A DNA stretch of 64,000 nt from Prostheceraeus crozeri (GCA_907163375.1 CAJQUW010001848.1:67501-131500); one strand, 5' to 3'; counted from the stretch's first letter, positions 49,651-59,719 are shown. Notes: generated by a model from the sequence alone, not told the origin. Numbers and translations are program-made.

Positions 49651-50033
49651 GTCCCTACCACACACCCCGAGAACGAACCACCGGCTCTCTTAAGGGCCAC
49701 CATGGGGCAAGACATGATAGAACCTCCACGCGGTTTGCCCTGGGCAGTCTTCGGACTGGCGAATACTATCATTAAGTTGAATCTGCTATCAGTCAACTTG
49801 AACGTTGCAAATGAAGTTCGGTGTAATACTTCCTTTCGACGGGCGTTCCTGTAAAGGGCGGCGGTGAAACCCGTAGCTATGTATACCGCAAGGGACATTC
49901 GGCAATGGTCAATCTTGTTAAACCTCTCTGCGTCATGTTTGCAAGTGATTGCCTCTGTCTCAACGTAGTATGCATTCGCGCCAGGGCGACATTTAGCCAA
50001 CTGTCGAAGGTTGCCTAAAACTTTCCATTGCAT
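49641..50033 (-). CDS. Unknown 130-aa protein, left arm
   Basis: A single open frame from ATG (50033) to TGA, converging on the zinc-finger/coiled-coil gene. The sequence is mixed alpha/beta-looking, basic, with several cysteines (KCRPG, ITCKHDAERF, DHCRMSLAVY, IMSCPMVALK) and a glycine-rich C-terminal part (GGSFSGCVVG). No signal peptide, long hydrophobic segment or motif that I can name. The right-arm copy is identical over all 130 residues. Because it overlaps the coiled-coil gene only at the tail, the frame is not a shadow of it. Compact overlap of this sort is typical of viral or element genomes. Confidence 0.6.
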   Translation of the reverse strand: MQWKVLGNLRQLAKCRPGANAYYVETEAITCKHDAERFNKIDHCRMSLAVYIATGFTAALYRNARRKEVLHRTSFATFKLTDSRFNLMIVFASPKTAQGKPRGGSIMSCPMVALKRAGGSFSGCVVGTQA

Positions 50034-50406
50034 ACGTTATGAGAACCATGAGTTCTACCTGTCTCTATCAATGAGACGAATTGATGAATGGAATGAAATG
50101 GGAGGACACTCACGCGCCACACGCAACATAACACACTTCTCTCTTCCGTAGTCTAACAAGCTACACAAGCTTTACACATGGATCGCAGTCGATTGCTATC
50201 CCTGTATCAGAAGTGTAAGCTATCTTAATTTTATCTAACACTATTTCATCTATCATCATCGCCCATATGAAATGTTATAAGAATTGCAAGTTAAACTAAG
50301 TGTGCTACTATTTCCAAATGAAAAAGTATACATGGTTAAATCATCCACTGAAGCCCCATTCAAGTAAGTCAGTATGAAAGCAAAGATAATATGAAATAAA
50401 AATTTA

Positions 50407-50622
50407 TTATGGCATGTATTTCAAAAGGTCTTCATCGTCAATATCATCCCAGAGTCTGGCTTCACATAGATCACAAAAACAGTTCACTTGCTTCAATCGT
50501 TCTTCTACCGCGAGGCTCACTTTGTCGATGTACTCCCACTCCGCCATAGTTCGTGGCTGGGAGTTAGGGGTGTACCATTCCCATAATTGGTGGAGGAATT
50601 TGGTGCTGGCGATCTCCATCAC
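50407..50622 (-). CDS. Unknown 71-aa protein, left arm
   Basis: A small acidic protein: MMEIASTKFLHQLWEWYTPN at the start, a helical middle (VSLAVEERLKQVNC), a CFCDLCEARL cysteine cluster, and an aspartate-rich end (DDIDDEDLLKYMP). Its stop lies inside CATAATAAATTTTT, so an AATAAA poly-A signal follows the stop at once, which supports a real transcription unit. The right-arm copy differs by one residue (Thr/Ser at position 7). Function unknown. It could be a small regulatory protein. Confidence 0.6.
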   Translation of the reverse strand: MMEIASTKFLHQLWEWYTPNSQPRTMAEWEYIDKVSLAVEERLKQVNCFCDLCEARLWDDIDDEDLLKYMP

Positions 50623-50639
50623 TATTCGCGAGTGTCGTT

Positions 50640-51200
50640 AGAAAGTGTATCATGGTTTGTAAAAGTTTTACTGCAACACAGGTTGATGTATAGTTAGAAA
50701 AGTTTGATCATCAACGTTGTATTCGTAAGTCTAGTCAGAAACTTTATCATGTTGTACAAAAGTTTTATTGCAACACAGGTTGATGTATAGTTAGAAAGTT
50801 TGATCATCAACGTTTTATTTGTAAGTCTAGTCAGAAAGTGTATCATGGTTTGCAAAGTTAGTGTAGTCAAATAATTTTACTGTGACACCCGTTTGAGAAA
50901 GTAAAGTCTGATCATCGAAGTTGTATTCGTGAGTGTCGTTAGAAAGTGTATCATGGTTTGTAAAAGTTTTACTGCAACACAGGTTGATGTATAGTTAGAA
51001 AAGTTTGATCATGACGTTTTATGAAACACACATGTCATGAAATGTAAGCGTTAGTGTAGTCAAATAATTTACCGCGACGCACGTTTGTGAAAATAAAGTT
51101 TGATCATTGACGTTATATGACTGACCGAACTCATCACAGCACTAGAAAGTTTTAGAAGGTTTTACTGCACAGTGTAGATTGTCTTGTAACTTACTTTCAC
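50640..51200. repeat. Tandem repeat of about 100-bp units, left arm
   Basis: Units alternate between two versions, one with GTTTTACTGCAACACAGGTTG and AGTTTGATCATCAACGTT, the other with AGTGTAGTCAAATAATTTTA and GTTTGATCATTGACG. All share a GAAAGTGTATCATGG start. There are about five units here and about two more in the right arm, so copy number changed after the arms formed. It lies upstream of the 71-aa gene (minus strand) and could include its promoter. Confidence 0.75.
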
Positions 51201-51775
51201 AGTGTTAGAAAGTTTTATTGGAGACAGTTGCCAAATGTTTCCCTATTAGAAATTCAAACTTCATGACTGTTAGATTAGCTTCATCAGGTTTAGTAAAAGC
51301 AGTTTTCTACTGCAGTAAGACTGCGAGTTTAGAATGTTATATGAAAACAGTGTTCATCACAGCGCTAGAACGTTTTACTGCGCTGTGTAGATTGTTTCAC
51401 ACAAGGTCTTATAGTCAGCGTTGAATGTTTTATAAAACCAGATGTTGTCACACACGTTGAGTGTACGAGAGCTAGTTCCATGACATTGAATCACATGGAT
51501 TGTAAAGTTCATAATCCAAGGCTAGGCTCCTCTACGGTTGGATTTAGGGTTTTATATTACATGCGTTAACCGTTCGTGTAGAATATGTGAAGCACATGTT
51601 CACTTAAATGCAAATGTTGAAATAAGTTTGTAAGAAGTCTTTGACAGCTTGTTGTGAAACGTAGCGAACGTTGAAGAAATGTTTCTGCAGTCACACTCGT
51701 TAGCGTGTCAGATTTGGAATCAGCTTGATGTTATTGTCGAATGAGGATCATCATCCAATGAGAATCAAGCATTTC
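51201..51775. other. Spacer upstream of the ATG-intron gene, left arm
   Basis: Diverged relatives of the preceding repeat (GCACAGTGTAGATTG, ACAGCGCTAGAACG) grade into unique DNA. A 68-codon frame at 51218-51424 has a counterpart in the right arm but no features, and I do not call it. Confidence 0.4.
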
Positions 51776-51783
51776 TATATAAA
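51776..51783 (+). promoter_or_regulatory. TATA box of the ATG-intron gene, left arm
   Basis: TATATAAA lies about 100 bp before the ATG at 51880. Pyrimidine-rich leader DNA (TTTTCTCTCTCTCTCTATTC) follows. The spacing fits a short 5' untranslated region starting near 51805-51815. The same box is present in the right arm at 59818-59825. Confidence 0.6.
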
Positions 51784-51879
51784 TAGCGAGCCTTCCACAG
51801 TGAGAATCATTCCATCGTTGAATCACACGAGTGACGGACGCACATTTTCTCTCTCTCTCTATTCTATTATCCAACTAAA

Positions 51880-52653
51880 ATGGTAAGTCGCTACTTTCCT
51901 CCCTCTCCTCCCTTGAACGTAAACTTAATACAATCTTTTTCATTTTCAGGCATCTACTCCATCTGCTGCACTAGTAGGACAAAATGGCGGTCAAACGTTA
52001 CAAGGTTCGCTACGATCAGATCATCTACAACTGAGGCCAGTGGAAGAAACAACCAAGGTACATAATCCTACACCGCTACAGCGTAAATTTAAACAAGTCT
52101 TACGTTATGACGATCATGACGTAGTACTCCAAACGGGAATGCTCCCTTCCACGGATGTCAAGATAATGCACAATCAGTATGGGGACTACATACTGATCCC
52201 CGTGAGTCCGTACATTCGCCGCCAACTTGATATTATTGAGGAGTACGTGACATTAAATATGGACATTCCTACTCCTCTTGCTCAAGAGTGGAAGGCGAGA
52301 GATGACAAGGATACTCCCTATATAAAGATTTGGGATGGTAATCACATTTGCCTACCGCTATCACATTGATGGGCTTACTATAAGAAGGAGGGAGATCATT
52401 CAATACCCATCAGATGTGATGAGCTCGGAGAAGGTACTTGGGATATCCTTTTCAAAGTGAATGGGCTATATTATGGTCGACACAAGGATAATAAAATAGC
52501 CTCTCTCTCCATGCATATGGAATCCATCCTATATATTCCAAAACCACCAATGTTGACGACATAATTGATCAAATCCTTAACAGCAGTGGTACGAAGCGCA
52601 AGTCGGAGAAGAATGCTGCCTCAAAACGCAAATCAAAGAAGGAGAATTACTAG
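51880..52653 (+). pseudogene. Spliced gene with an ATG-only first coding exon, left arm
   Basis: The first coding exon is just ATG (51880-51882), followed at once by GTAAGT. A 67-bp intron ends in TTTTCATTTTCAG at 51949. Exon 2 opens with ASTPSAALVGQNGGQ and includes DDHDVVLQTGMLP, YILIPVSPYIRRQLDIIEEY and WKARDDKDTPYIKIWDGNHI. Its 3' part encodes a lysine-rich end (KRKSKKENY) that looks like a nuclear-localisation or nucleic-acid-binding tail. No known domain recognised. This arm's copy is broken (about one or two breaks). The gene follows a TATA box and precedes the RING-like and exonuclease-like ORFs on the same strand. Confidence 0.6.
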
Positions 52654-52687
52654 TCCTTTCCTAACTCTACCCTATGACAATTCGCTT

Positions 52688-52813
52688 ATGTGCTTTGAGT
52701 GTCGTAGACGTGGTCTTATTAGATACATTTTACTTCTTCGTTGCCATCATATCATTTGTGTATTTTGTCGTGAAAAGCATCGATGTAATTCTTCATTTTG
52801 TGATATGTTATAG
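52688..52813 (+). CDS. Small RING-like cysteine/histidine ORF, left arm
   Basis: MCFECRRRG... gives C-x2-C, then about 13 residues, then CHHIICVFC and two more cysteines (HRCNSSFC). This resembles a compressed RING or treble-clef zinc finger, but the last pair has four residues between cysteines rather than two. The frame is open further upstream, but that part overlaps the preceding gene in another frame. A 41-aa protein from the ATG at 52688, or an exon of a longer spliced protein, are both possible. A second frame is also open here, so coding is unproven. The same ORF is intact in the right arm. Confidence 0.4.
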   Translation: MCFECRRRGLIRYILLLRCHHIICVFCREKHRCNSSFCDML

Positions 52814-52864
52814 AACGTTTCCTTAGATGTGTAATTTCCGTTTTAGGCTTCTATCATCATTTTT

Positions 52865-53395
52865 ATGGATTGTGAAGGTGAACCTGTGCAGGAGCTCAGT
52901 GCTATTGCTATGAACAATTGGACATATCAGATTGTTAGTGTCTATCATCAACATGCCAACTGTGATCCCAATGTTGATCAATGGGCGAGAAAACACATTC
53001 ATGGACTTAATCTGAAATATTTGCAAGACTATGGCTTTTCTTGTGAGACTGCTCTTCTTATTGACTTTAAACGATGGTTAGCTGCTTTCAATGTTATACG
53101 CATTTTTTGTAATAATCCTGGTAAGGAGAGGAAAGTATTTCCCAATCTAGTCATTAATGATATTTTGCTCCCACCTTGGGATAGTAGAGTGAATCAACAC
53201 TATCATGAAGTCACGAAACGTTTTAAGGATTTGTGTGTTCCTATTTTGTCTGTTCGTTGTAGTAGCTACGTTCATAACCAATGCTTCTTTCCTCCTTACC
53301 TCAACACTGTCAAAGTCCTATATGGTTATCATTGCTCGCTATATGACAGTTACCAGCTGTATCTATTTTATCTGTTTCAAACCATTGATTTGTAA
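52865..53395 (+). CDS. DEDDh-type exonuclease-like protein, left arm
   Basis: 176 aa from the ATG at 52865. The start of the fold reads IIIFMDCEGEP if the six codons before the ATG are included. These follow a TTTTAG acceptor at 52846, so the true N-terminus probably comes from an upstream exon. DCEG matches motif I (D-x-E) of the DEDD 3'-5' exonuclease superfamily. Near the C-terminus YHCSLYDSYQLYLFYL matches motif III of the DEDDh branch (H-x4-D). Between them HIHGLNLKYLQDYGFSCETA and LIDFKRWLAAF look like the middle of the fold, and the motif II Asp is not certain. Likely role: processing DNA or RNA ends during copying or silencing evasion. An AATAAA lies 23 bp past the stop. The frame is open in this arm. 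Confidence 0.6.
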   Translation: MDCEGEPVQELSAIAMNNWTYQIVSVYHQHANCDPNVDQWARKHIHGLNLKYLQDYGFSCETALLIDFKRWLAAFNVIRIFCNNPGKERKVFPNLVINDILLPPWDSRVNQHYHEVTKRFKDLCVPILSVRCSSYVHNQCFFPPYLNTVKVLYGYHCSLYDSYQLYLFYLFQTIDL

Positions 53396-53417
53396 TGCAT
53401 GCTTGTTACAGTTATTC

Positions 53418-53423
53418 AATAAA
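53418..53423 (+). terminator. Poly-A signal after the exonuclease-like gene, left arm
   Basis: AATAAA stands 23 bp beyond the stop at 53395 and just before the minisatellite. The counterpart in the right arm is at 58187-58192 on the minus strand. Confidence 0.55.
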
Positions 53424-53589
53424 TGTTATTATGCGAAGAGTTGTTGTTATCATGCAACGGATGGGTTAGATGAAGGGTGATCATATCTTTTTCAAATGAC
53501 TGTGAAACATTGATTTCCATGATGAAGATTTAAACAGATAGATTTGATGACGAATAAGATTTACTAGTTTGCAAGTCAGACTAAGCGTT

Positions 53590-54613
53590 CTATTATTTGT
53601 AAATAAAAGATATAGTTTCAACAGTTTACAGATTAAAAATAAAGTTTCAATAGTGTATGTGTTAGAAATAAAGTTTAAGCTGTTTCTATGTTAGAAATAA
53701 AATAAAGTTTCAAGAGTTTACAAGTTAAAAATAAAGTTTCAACAGTGTGTACGTTAGAAATAAAGTTACATCTGTTTGTAAAAATAAGATTGCGGGATTA
53801 AATAGTTTGTAAGTTAGACTAAGCGTTCCACTATTTGTAAATGAAAGATATAGTTTCAACAGTTTACAGATTACAAAATAAAGTTTCAATAGTGTGTATG
53901 TTAAAAATAAAGTTTAAGCTTTTTGTGTGTTAGAAATAGAATAAAGTTTCAACAGTTTGTAGATTAAAAATAAAGTTTCAACAGTGTGCACGTTAAAAAT
54001 AAAGTTTCAATAGTGTGTATGTTAAGAATAAAGTTCTATCTGTTTATATGTTAGAAATAAAAATGAAGGTTCACCAGTTTACAAGTTAAGAATAAAGTTT
54101 CATCTGCTTGTATGTCAGAAATGAAAAAAAGCTTCACCAGTTTACAAGTTAAAAATAAAGTTTCAATAGTGTGTATGTTAGAAACAAAGTTTCAACCGCT
54201 TACAAGTTAAAATTAAAGTTTCAATAGTTTACAAGTTAAGAATAAAGTTTCAATAGTGTGTATGTTAAGAATAAAGTTCTATCTGCTTATATGTTAGAAA
54301 TAGAATGAAGTTTCACCAGTTTACAAGTTAAGAATAAAGTTCTATCTGTTTGTATATTAGAAATAAAACAAAGTTTCAACAGTTTACAAGTTAAAATTAA
54401 AGTTTCAATAGTTTACAAGTTAAGAATAAAGTTTCAATAGTGTGTATGTTACGAATAAAGTTCTATCTGTTTATATGTTAGAAATAGAATGAAGTTTCAC
54501 CAGTTTACAAGTTAAGAATAAAGTTCTATCTGTTTGTATATTAGAAATAAAACAAAGTTTCAACCGTTTACAAGTTAAAATTAAAGTTTCAATAGTTTAC
54601 AAGTTAAGAATAA
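53590..54613. repeat. About 29-bp minisatellite array, left of centre
   Basis: Units of about 28-36 bp built on AATAAAGTTTCAAYAGTGTG, TATGTTAGAAATAAAG and TTTACAAGTTAAAAATAAAG. Several unit types alternate in higher-order blocks (for example those ending TCTATCTGTTTATATGTTAG). The array fills nearly the whole space between the exonuclease-like gene and the exact palindrome. Many units contain AATAAA on this strand by composition, so these are not individually called poly-A signals. Confidence 0.85.
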
Positions 54614-55043
54614 AGTTTCAACAGTGTGTACATTAGAAATAAAGTTTTAGCTGTTTATATGTTAGAAACAAAATAAAGTTTCAACAGTTTACAGGTTGAA
54701 AAATAAAGTTTCAACAGTGTGTGCGTTAGAAATAAATGAAAGTAAGAACTTCATCGTATGAGTATTCAAAGTATGTTTTGTAAATCAAATGTGTGTAGTA
54801 CTGACATGATAGAATCAAGCTTGACAAACGCGTCAAGCTTGATTCTATCATGTCAGTACTACACACATTTGATTTACAAAACATACTTTGAATACTCATA
54901 CGATGAAGTTCTTACTTTCATTTATTTCTAACGCACACACTGTTGAAACTTTATTTTTCAACCTGTAAACTGTTGAAACTTTATTTTGTTTCTAACATAT
55001 AAACAGCTAAAACTTTATTTCTAATGTACACACTGTTGAAACT
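54614..55043. repeat. Exact palindrome at the element's centre (212-bp arms, 6-base loop)
   Basis: 54614-54825 is the exact reverse complement of 54832-55043; the six bases between (AAACGC) are the only asymmetric part. The innermost words are TCAAGCTTGAC and GTCAAGCTTGA. The inner 110 bp or so of each arm is unique, non-minisatellite DNA (GTGTGTAGTACTGACATGAT and flanks). First mismatches occur only outside 54614. Such a structure can extrude as a long hairpin and is what a fully copied hairpin telomere would look like. Confidence 0.85.
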
Positions 55044-58030
55044 CTATTTTTAACTTGTAAACGCCTGAAACTTTATTTCTAACGCGATTCTATCATGTCG
55101 GTACTACACACATTTGATTTACAAAACATGCTTTGAATACTAATACGATGAAGTTCTTACTTTCATTTATTTCTAACGTACACACTGTTGAAACTTTATT
55201 TTTCAACTTGTAAAGTTTTGAAACTTTATTTTGTTTCTAACATATAAACAGCTAAAACTTTATTTTTAACGTGCACACTGTTGAAACTTTATTTTTAACT
55301 TGTAAACGGTTGAAACTTTATTTCTAACGCACAAAGCGCTTAAACTTTATTTCCATCATACACACTATTGAAACTTTATTTTAATCTGTAAACTGTTGAA
55401 ACGATATCTTTCATTTACAACTAGTAGAATGCTGAGTCTAACTTGCAAACTAGTAAATCCTACGATCGTACTTTACAAACAGATAAAATTTTATTTCTAA
55501 CGTAGACACTGTTGAAACTTTATTTTTAACTTGTAAACGGTTGAAACTTTATTTCTAACGTACACACTATTGAAACTTTATTTTTAACTTGTTAACGGTT
55601 GAAACTTTATTCTATTTCTAACATGCAAACAGATAAAACTTTATTCTTAACTTGTAAACTGATGAAACTTCAATTTATTTCTAAAATACAAGCTGATAAA
55701 ACTTTATTCTTAACTTGTAAACTGGTAAAGCTTCATTCTATTTCTAACATACAAACAGATAAAACTTTATTCTTAACATACACACTATTGAAACATTAGT
55801 TTTAACTTGCAAACTATTGAAACTTTATTTTTGACTTGTTAACGGTTGAAACTTTATTCTATTTCTAACATACAAACAGATAAAACTTTATTTTTAACTT
55901 GTAAACGGTTGAAACTTTGTTTTATTTCTAACATACAAACAGATAAAACTTTATTCTTAACTTGTAAACTGGTGAAACTTCATTCTATTTCTAACATATA
56001 AACAGACAGAACTTTATTCGTAACATACACACTATTGAAACTTTATTCTTAACTTGTAAACTATTGAAACTTTAATTTTAACTTGTAAACGGTTGAAACT
56101 TTGTTTTATTTCTAATATACAAACAGATAGAACTTTATTCTTAACTTGTAAACTGGTGAAACTTCATTCTATTTCTAACATATAAACAGATAGAACTTTA
56201 TTCGTAACATACACACTATTGAAACTTTATTCTTAACTTGTAAACTATTGAAACTTTAATTTTAACTTGTAAACGGTTGAAACTTTGTTTTATTTTTAAT
56301 ATACAAACAGATAGAACTTTATTCTTAACTTGTAAACTGGTGAAACTTCATTCTATTTCTAACATATAAACAGATAGAACTTTATTCTTAACATACACAC
56401 TATTGAAACTTTATTCTTAACTTGTAAACTATTGAAACTTTAATTTTAACTTGTTAACGGTTGAAACTTTATTCTATTTCTAACATACAAACAGATAAAA
56501 CTTTATTTTTAACTTGTAAACGGTTGAAACTTTGTTTTATTTCTAATATACAAACAGATAGAACTTTATTCTTAACTTGTAAACTGGTGAAACTTCATTC
56601 TATTTCTAACATATAAACAGATAGAACTTTATTCTTAACATACACACTATTGAAACTTTATTCTTAACTTGTAAACTATTGAAACTTTAATTTTAACTTG
56701 CTAACGGTTGAAACTTTATTCTATTTCTAACATACAAACAGATAAAACTTTATTTTTAACTTGTAAACGGTTGAAACTTTGTTTTATTTCTAATATACAA
56801 ACAGATAGAACTTTATTCTTAACTTGTAAACTGGTGAAACTTCATTCTATTTCTAACATATAAACAGATAGAACTTTATTCGTAACATACACACTATTGA
56901 AACTTTATTCTTAACTTGTAAACTATTGAAACTTTAATTTTAACTTGTAAGCGGTTTAAACTTTATTTCTAACATACACACTATTGAAACTTTATTTTAA
57001 CTTTTAAACTGGTGAAGCTTTATTTCATTTCTGACATACAAGCAGATAAAACTTTATTCTTAACTTGTAAACTGGTGAACCTTCATTTTTATTTCTAACA
57101 TATAAACAGATAGAACTTTATTCTTAACATACACACTATTGAAACTTTATTCTTAACTTGTAAACTATTGAAACTTTAATTTTAACTTGTTAACGGTTGA
57201 AACTTTATTCTATTTCTAACATACAAACAGATAAAACTTTATTTTTAACTTGTAAACGGTTGAAACTTTGTTTTATTTCTAATATACAAACAGATAGAAC
57301 TTTATTCTTAACTTGTAAACTGGTGAAACTTCATTCTATTTCTAACAAATAAACAGACAGAACTTTATTCGTAACATACACACTATTGAAACTTTATTCT
57401 TAACTTGTAAACTATTGAAACTTTAATTTTAACTTGTAAGCGGTTGAAACTTTGTTTCTAACATACACACTATTGAAACTTTATTTTTAACTTTTAAACT
57501 GGTGAAGCTTTATTTCATTTCTGACATACAAGCAGATAAAACTTTATTCTTAACTTGTAAACTGGTGAACCTGCATTTTTATTTCTAACATATAAACAGA
57601 TAGAACTTTATTCTTAAAATACACACTATTGAAACTTTATTTTTAACGTGCACACTGTTGAAACTTTATTCTATTTCTAACACACAAAAAGCTTAAACTT
57701 TATTTTTAACATACACACTATTGAAACTTTATTTTGTAATCTGTAAACTGTTGAAACTATATCTTTCATTTACAAATAGTGGAACGCTTAGTCTAACTTA
57801 CAAACTATTTAATCCCGCAATCTTATTTTTACAAACAGATGTAACTTTATTTCTAACGTACACACTGTTGAAACTTTATTTTTAACTTGTAAACTCTTGA
57901 AACTTTATTTTATTTCTAACATAGAAACAGCTTAAACTTTATTTCTAACACATACACTATTGAAACTTTATTTTTAATCTGTAAACTGTTGAAACTATAT
58001 CTTTTATTTACAAATAATAGAACGCTTAGT
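55044..58030. repeat. About 29-bp minisatellite array, right of centre, with a duplicated centre block
   Basis: The same units in reverse complement (AACTTTATTTTTAACTTGTA, TTTCTAACATACAAACAG), but the array is about 2 kb longer than on the left. A block of five or more unit types around CTATTTCTAACATATAAACA is repeated several times between 55900 and 57400. At 55085-55175 a diverged second copy of the centre's unique DNA (GATTCTATCATGTCGGTACT and on) lies in direct orientation, showing a tandem duplication that includes the centre-proximal block. Confidence 0.85.
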
Positions 58031-58214
58031 CTGACTTGCAAACTAGTAAATCTTATTCGTCATCAAATCTATCTGTTTAAATCTTCATCATGGAAATCAA
58101 TGTTTCACAGTTATTTGAAAAAGATATGATCACCCTTCATCTAACCCATCCGTTGCATGATAACAACAACTCTTCGTATAATAACATTTATTGAATAACT
58201 GTAACAAGCATGCA

Positions 58215-58752
58215 TTACAAATCAATGGTTTGAAACAGATAAAATAGATACAGCTGGTAACTGTCATATAGCGAGCAATGATAACCATATAGGACTTTGG
58301 CAGTGTTGAGGTAAGGAGGAAAGAAGCATTGGTTATGAACGTAGCTACTACAACGAACAGACAAAATAGGAACACACAAATCCTTAAAACGTTTCGTGAC
58401 TTCATGATAGTGTTGATTCACTCTACTATCCCAAGGTGGGAGCAAAATATCATTAATGACTAGATTGGGAAATACTTTCCTCTCCTTACCAGGATTATTA
58501 CAAAAAATGCGTATAACATTGAAAGCAGCTAACCATCGTTTAAGTCAATAAGAAGAGCAGTCTCACAAGAAAAGCCATAGTCTTGCAAATATTTCAGATT
58601 AAGTCCATGAATGTGTTTTCTCGCACATTGGGATCACAGTTGGCATGTTGATGATAGACACTAACAATCTGATATGTCCAATTGTTCATAGCAATAGCAC
58701 TGAGCTCCTGCACAGGTTCACCTTCACAATCCATAAAAATGATGATAGAAGC
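58215..58752 (-). pseudogene. DEDDh-type exonuclease-like gene, right arm
   Basis: Mirror copy of 52847-53395. Motif I (ASIIIFMDCEG region at its 5' end) and motif III (YHCSLYDSYQLY) are both present and nearly identical to the left copy. This copy looks broken (about one or two breaks). The upstream acceptor and the poly-A signal (58187-58192) are conserved. Confidence 0.6.
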
Positions 58753-58785
58753 CTAAAACGGAAATTACACATCTAAGGAAACGTT

Positions 58786-58911
58786 CTATAACATATCACA
58801 AAATGAAGAATTACATCGATGCTTTTCACGACAAAATACACAAATGATATGATGGCAACGAAGAAGTAAAATGTATCTAATAAGACCACGTCTACGACAC
58901 TCAAAGCACAT
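58786..58911 (-). CDS. Small RING-like ORF, right arm
   Basis: Same predicted 41-aa product as the left-arm ORF (C-x2-C, CHHIICVFC, two further cysteines). Identity between the arms is no proof of coding, because the neighbouring non-coding DNA is also nearly identical. Confidence 0.38.
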   Translation of the reverse strand: MCFECRRRGLIRYILLLRCHHIICVFCREKHRCNSSFCDML

Positions 58912-58945
58912 AAGCGAATTGTCATAGGGTAGAGTTAGGAAAGGA

Positions 58946-59719
58946 CTAGTAATTCTCCTTCTTTGATTTGCGTTTTGAGGCAGCATTCTTCTCCGACTTG
59001 CGCTTCGTACCACTGCTGTTAAGGATTTGATCAATTATGTCGTCCACATTGGGTGGTTTTGGAATATATAGGATGGATTCCATATGCATGGAGAGAGAGG
59101 CTATTTTATTATCCTTTAGCCGACCATAGTATAGCCCATTCACTTTGAAAAGGATATCCCAAGTACCTTCTCCGAGCTCATCACATCTGATGGGTATTGA
59201 ATGATCTCCCTCCTTCTTATAGTAAGCACACCAATGTGATAGCGGTAGGCAAATGTGATTACCATCCCAAATCTTTATATAGGGAGTATCCTTGTCATCT
59301 CTCGCCTTCCACTCTTGAGCAAGAGGAGTAGGAATGTCCATATTTAATGTCACGTACTCCTCAATAATATCAAGTTGGCGGCGAATGTACGGACTCACGG
59401 GGATCAGTATGTAGTCCCCATACTGATTGTGCATTATCTTGACATCCGTGGAAGGAGCATTCCCGTTTGGAGTACTACGTCATGATCGTCATAACGTAAG
59501 ACTTGTTTAAATTTACGCTGTAGCGGTGTAGGATTATGTACCTTGGTTGTTTCTTCCACTGGCCTCAGTTGTAGATGATCTGATCGTAGCGAACCTTGTA
59601 ACGTTTGACCGCCATTTTGTCCTACTAGTGCAGCAGATGGAGTAGATGCCTGAAAATGAAAAAGATTGTATTAAGTTTACGTTCAAGGGAGGAGAGGGAG
59701 GAAAGTAGCGACTTACCAT
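58946..59719 (-). pseudogene. Spliced gene with an ATG-only first coding exon, right arm
   Basis: Mirror copy of 51880-52653: ATG at 59719-59717, a 67-bp intron 59716-59650 with the same GT and AG ends, and exon 2 from 59649. The downstream part is a long open frame ending in ILNSSGTKRKSEKNAASKRK and KENY. This arm's copy also looks broken (about one break). Confidence 0.6.

Noticed and set aside
49539-49775. 78-aa plus-strand frame after the coiled-coil gene
   Set aside because: It starts in the intron and runs antisense to the 130-aa gene. The spliced tail in another frame is better supported.
53205-53480. 91-aa hydrophobic frame overlapping the exonuclease-like gene
   Set aside because: It overlaps the longer frame that carries DEDDh motifs, so it is most likely a shadow.
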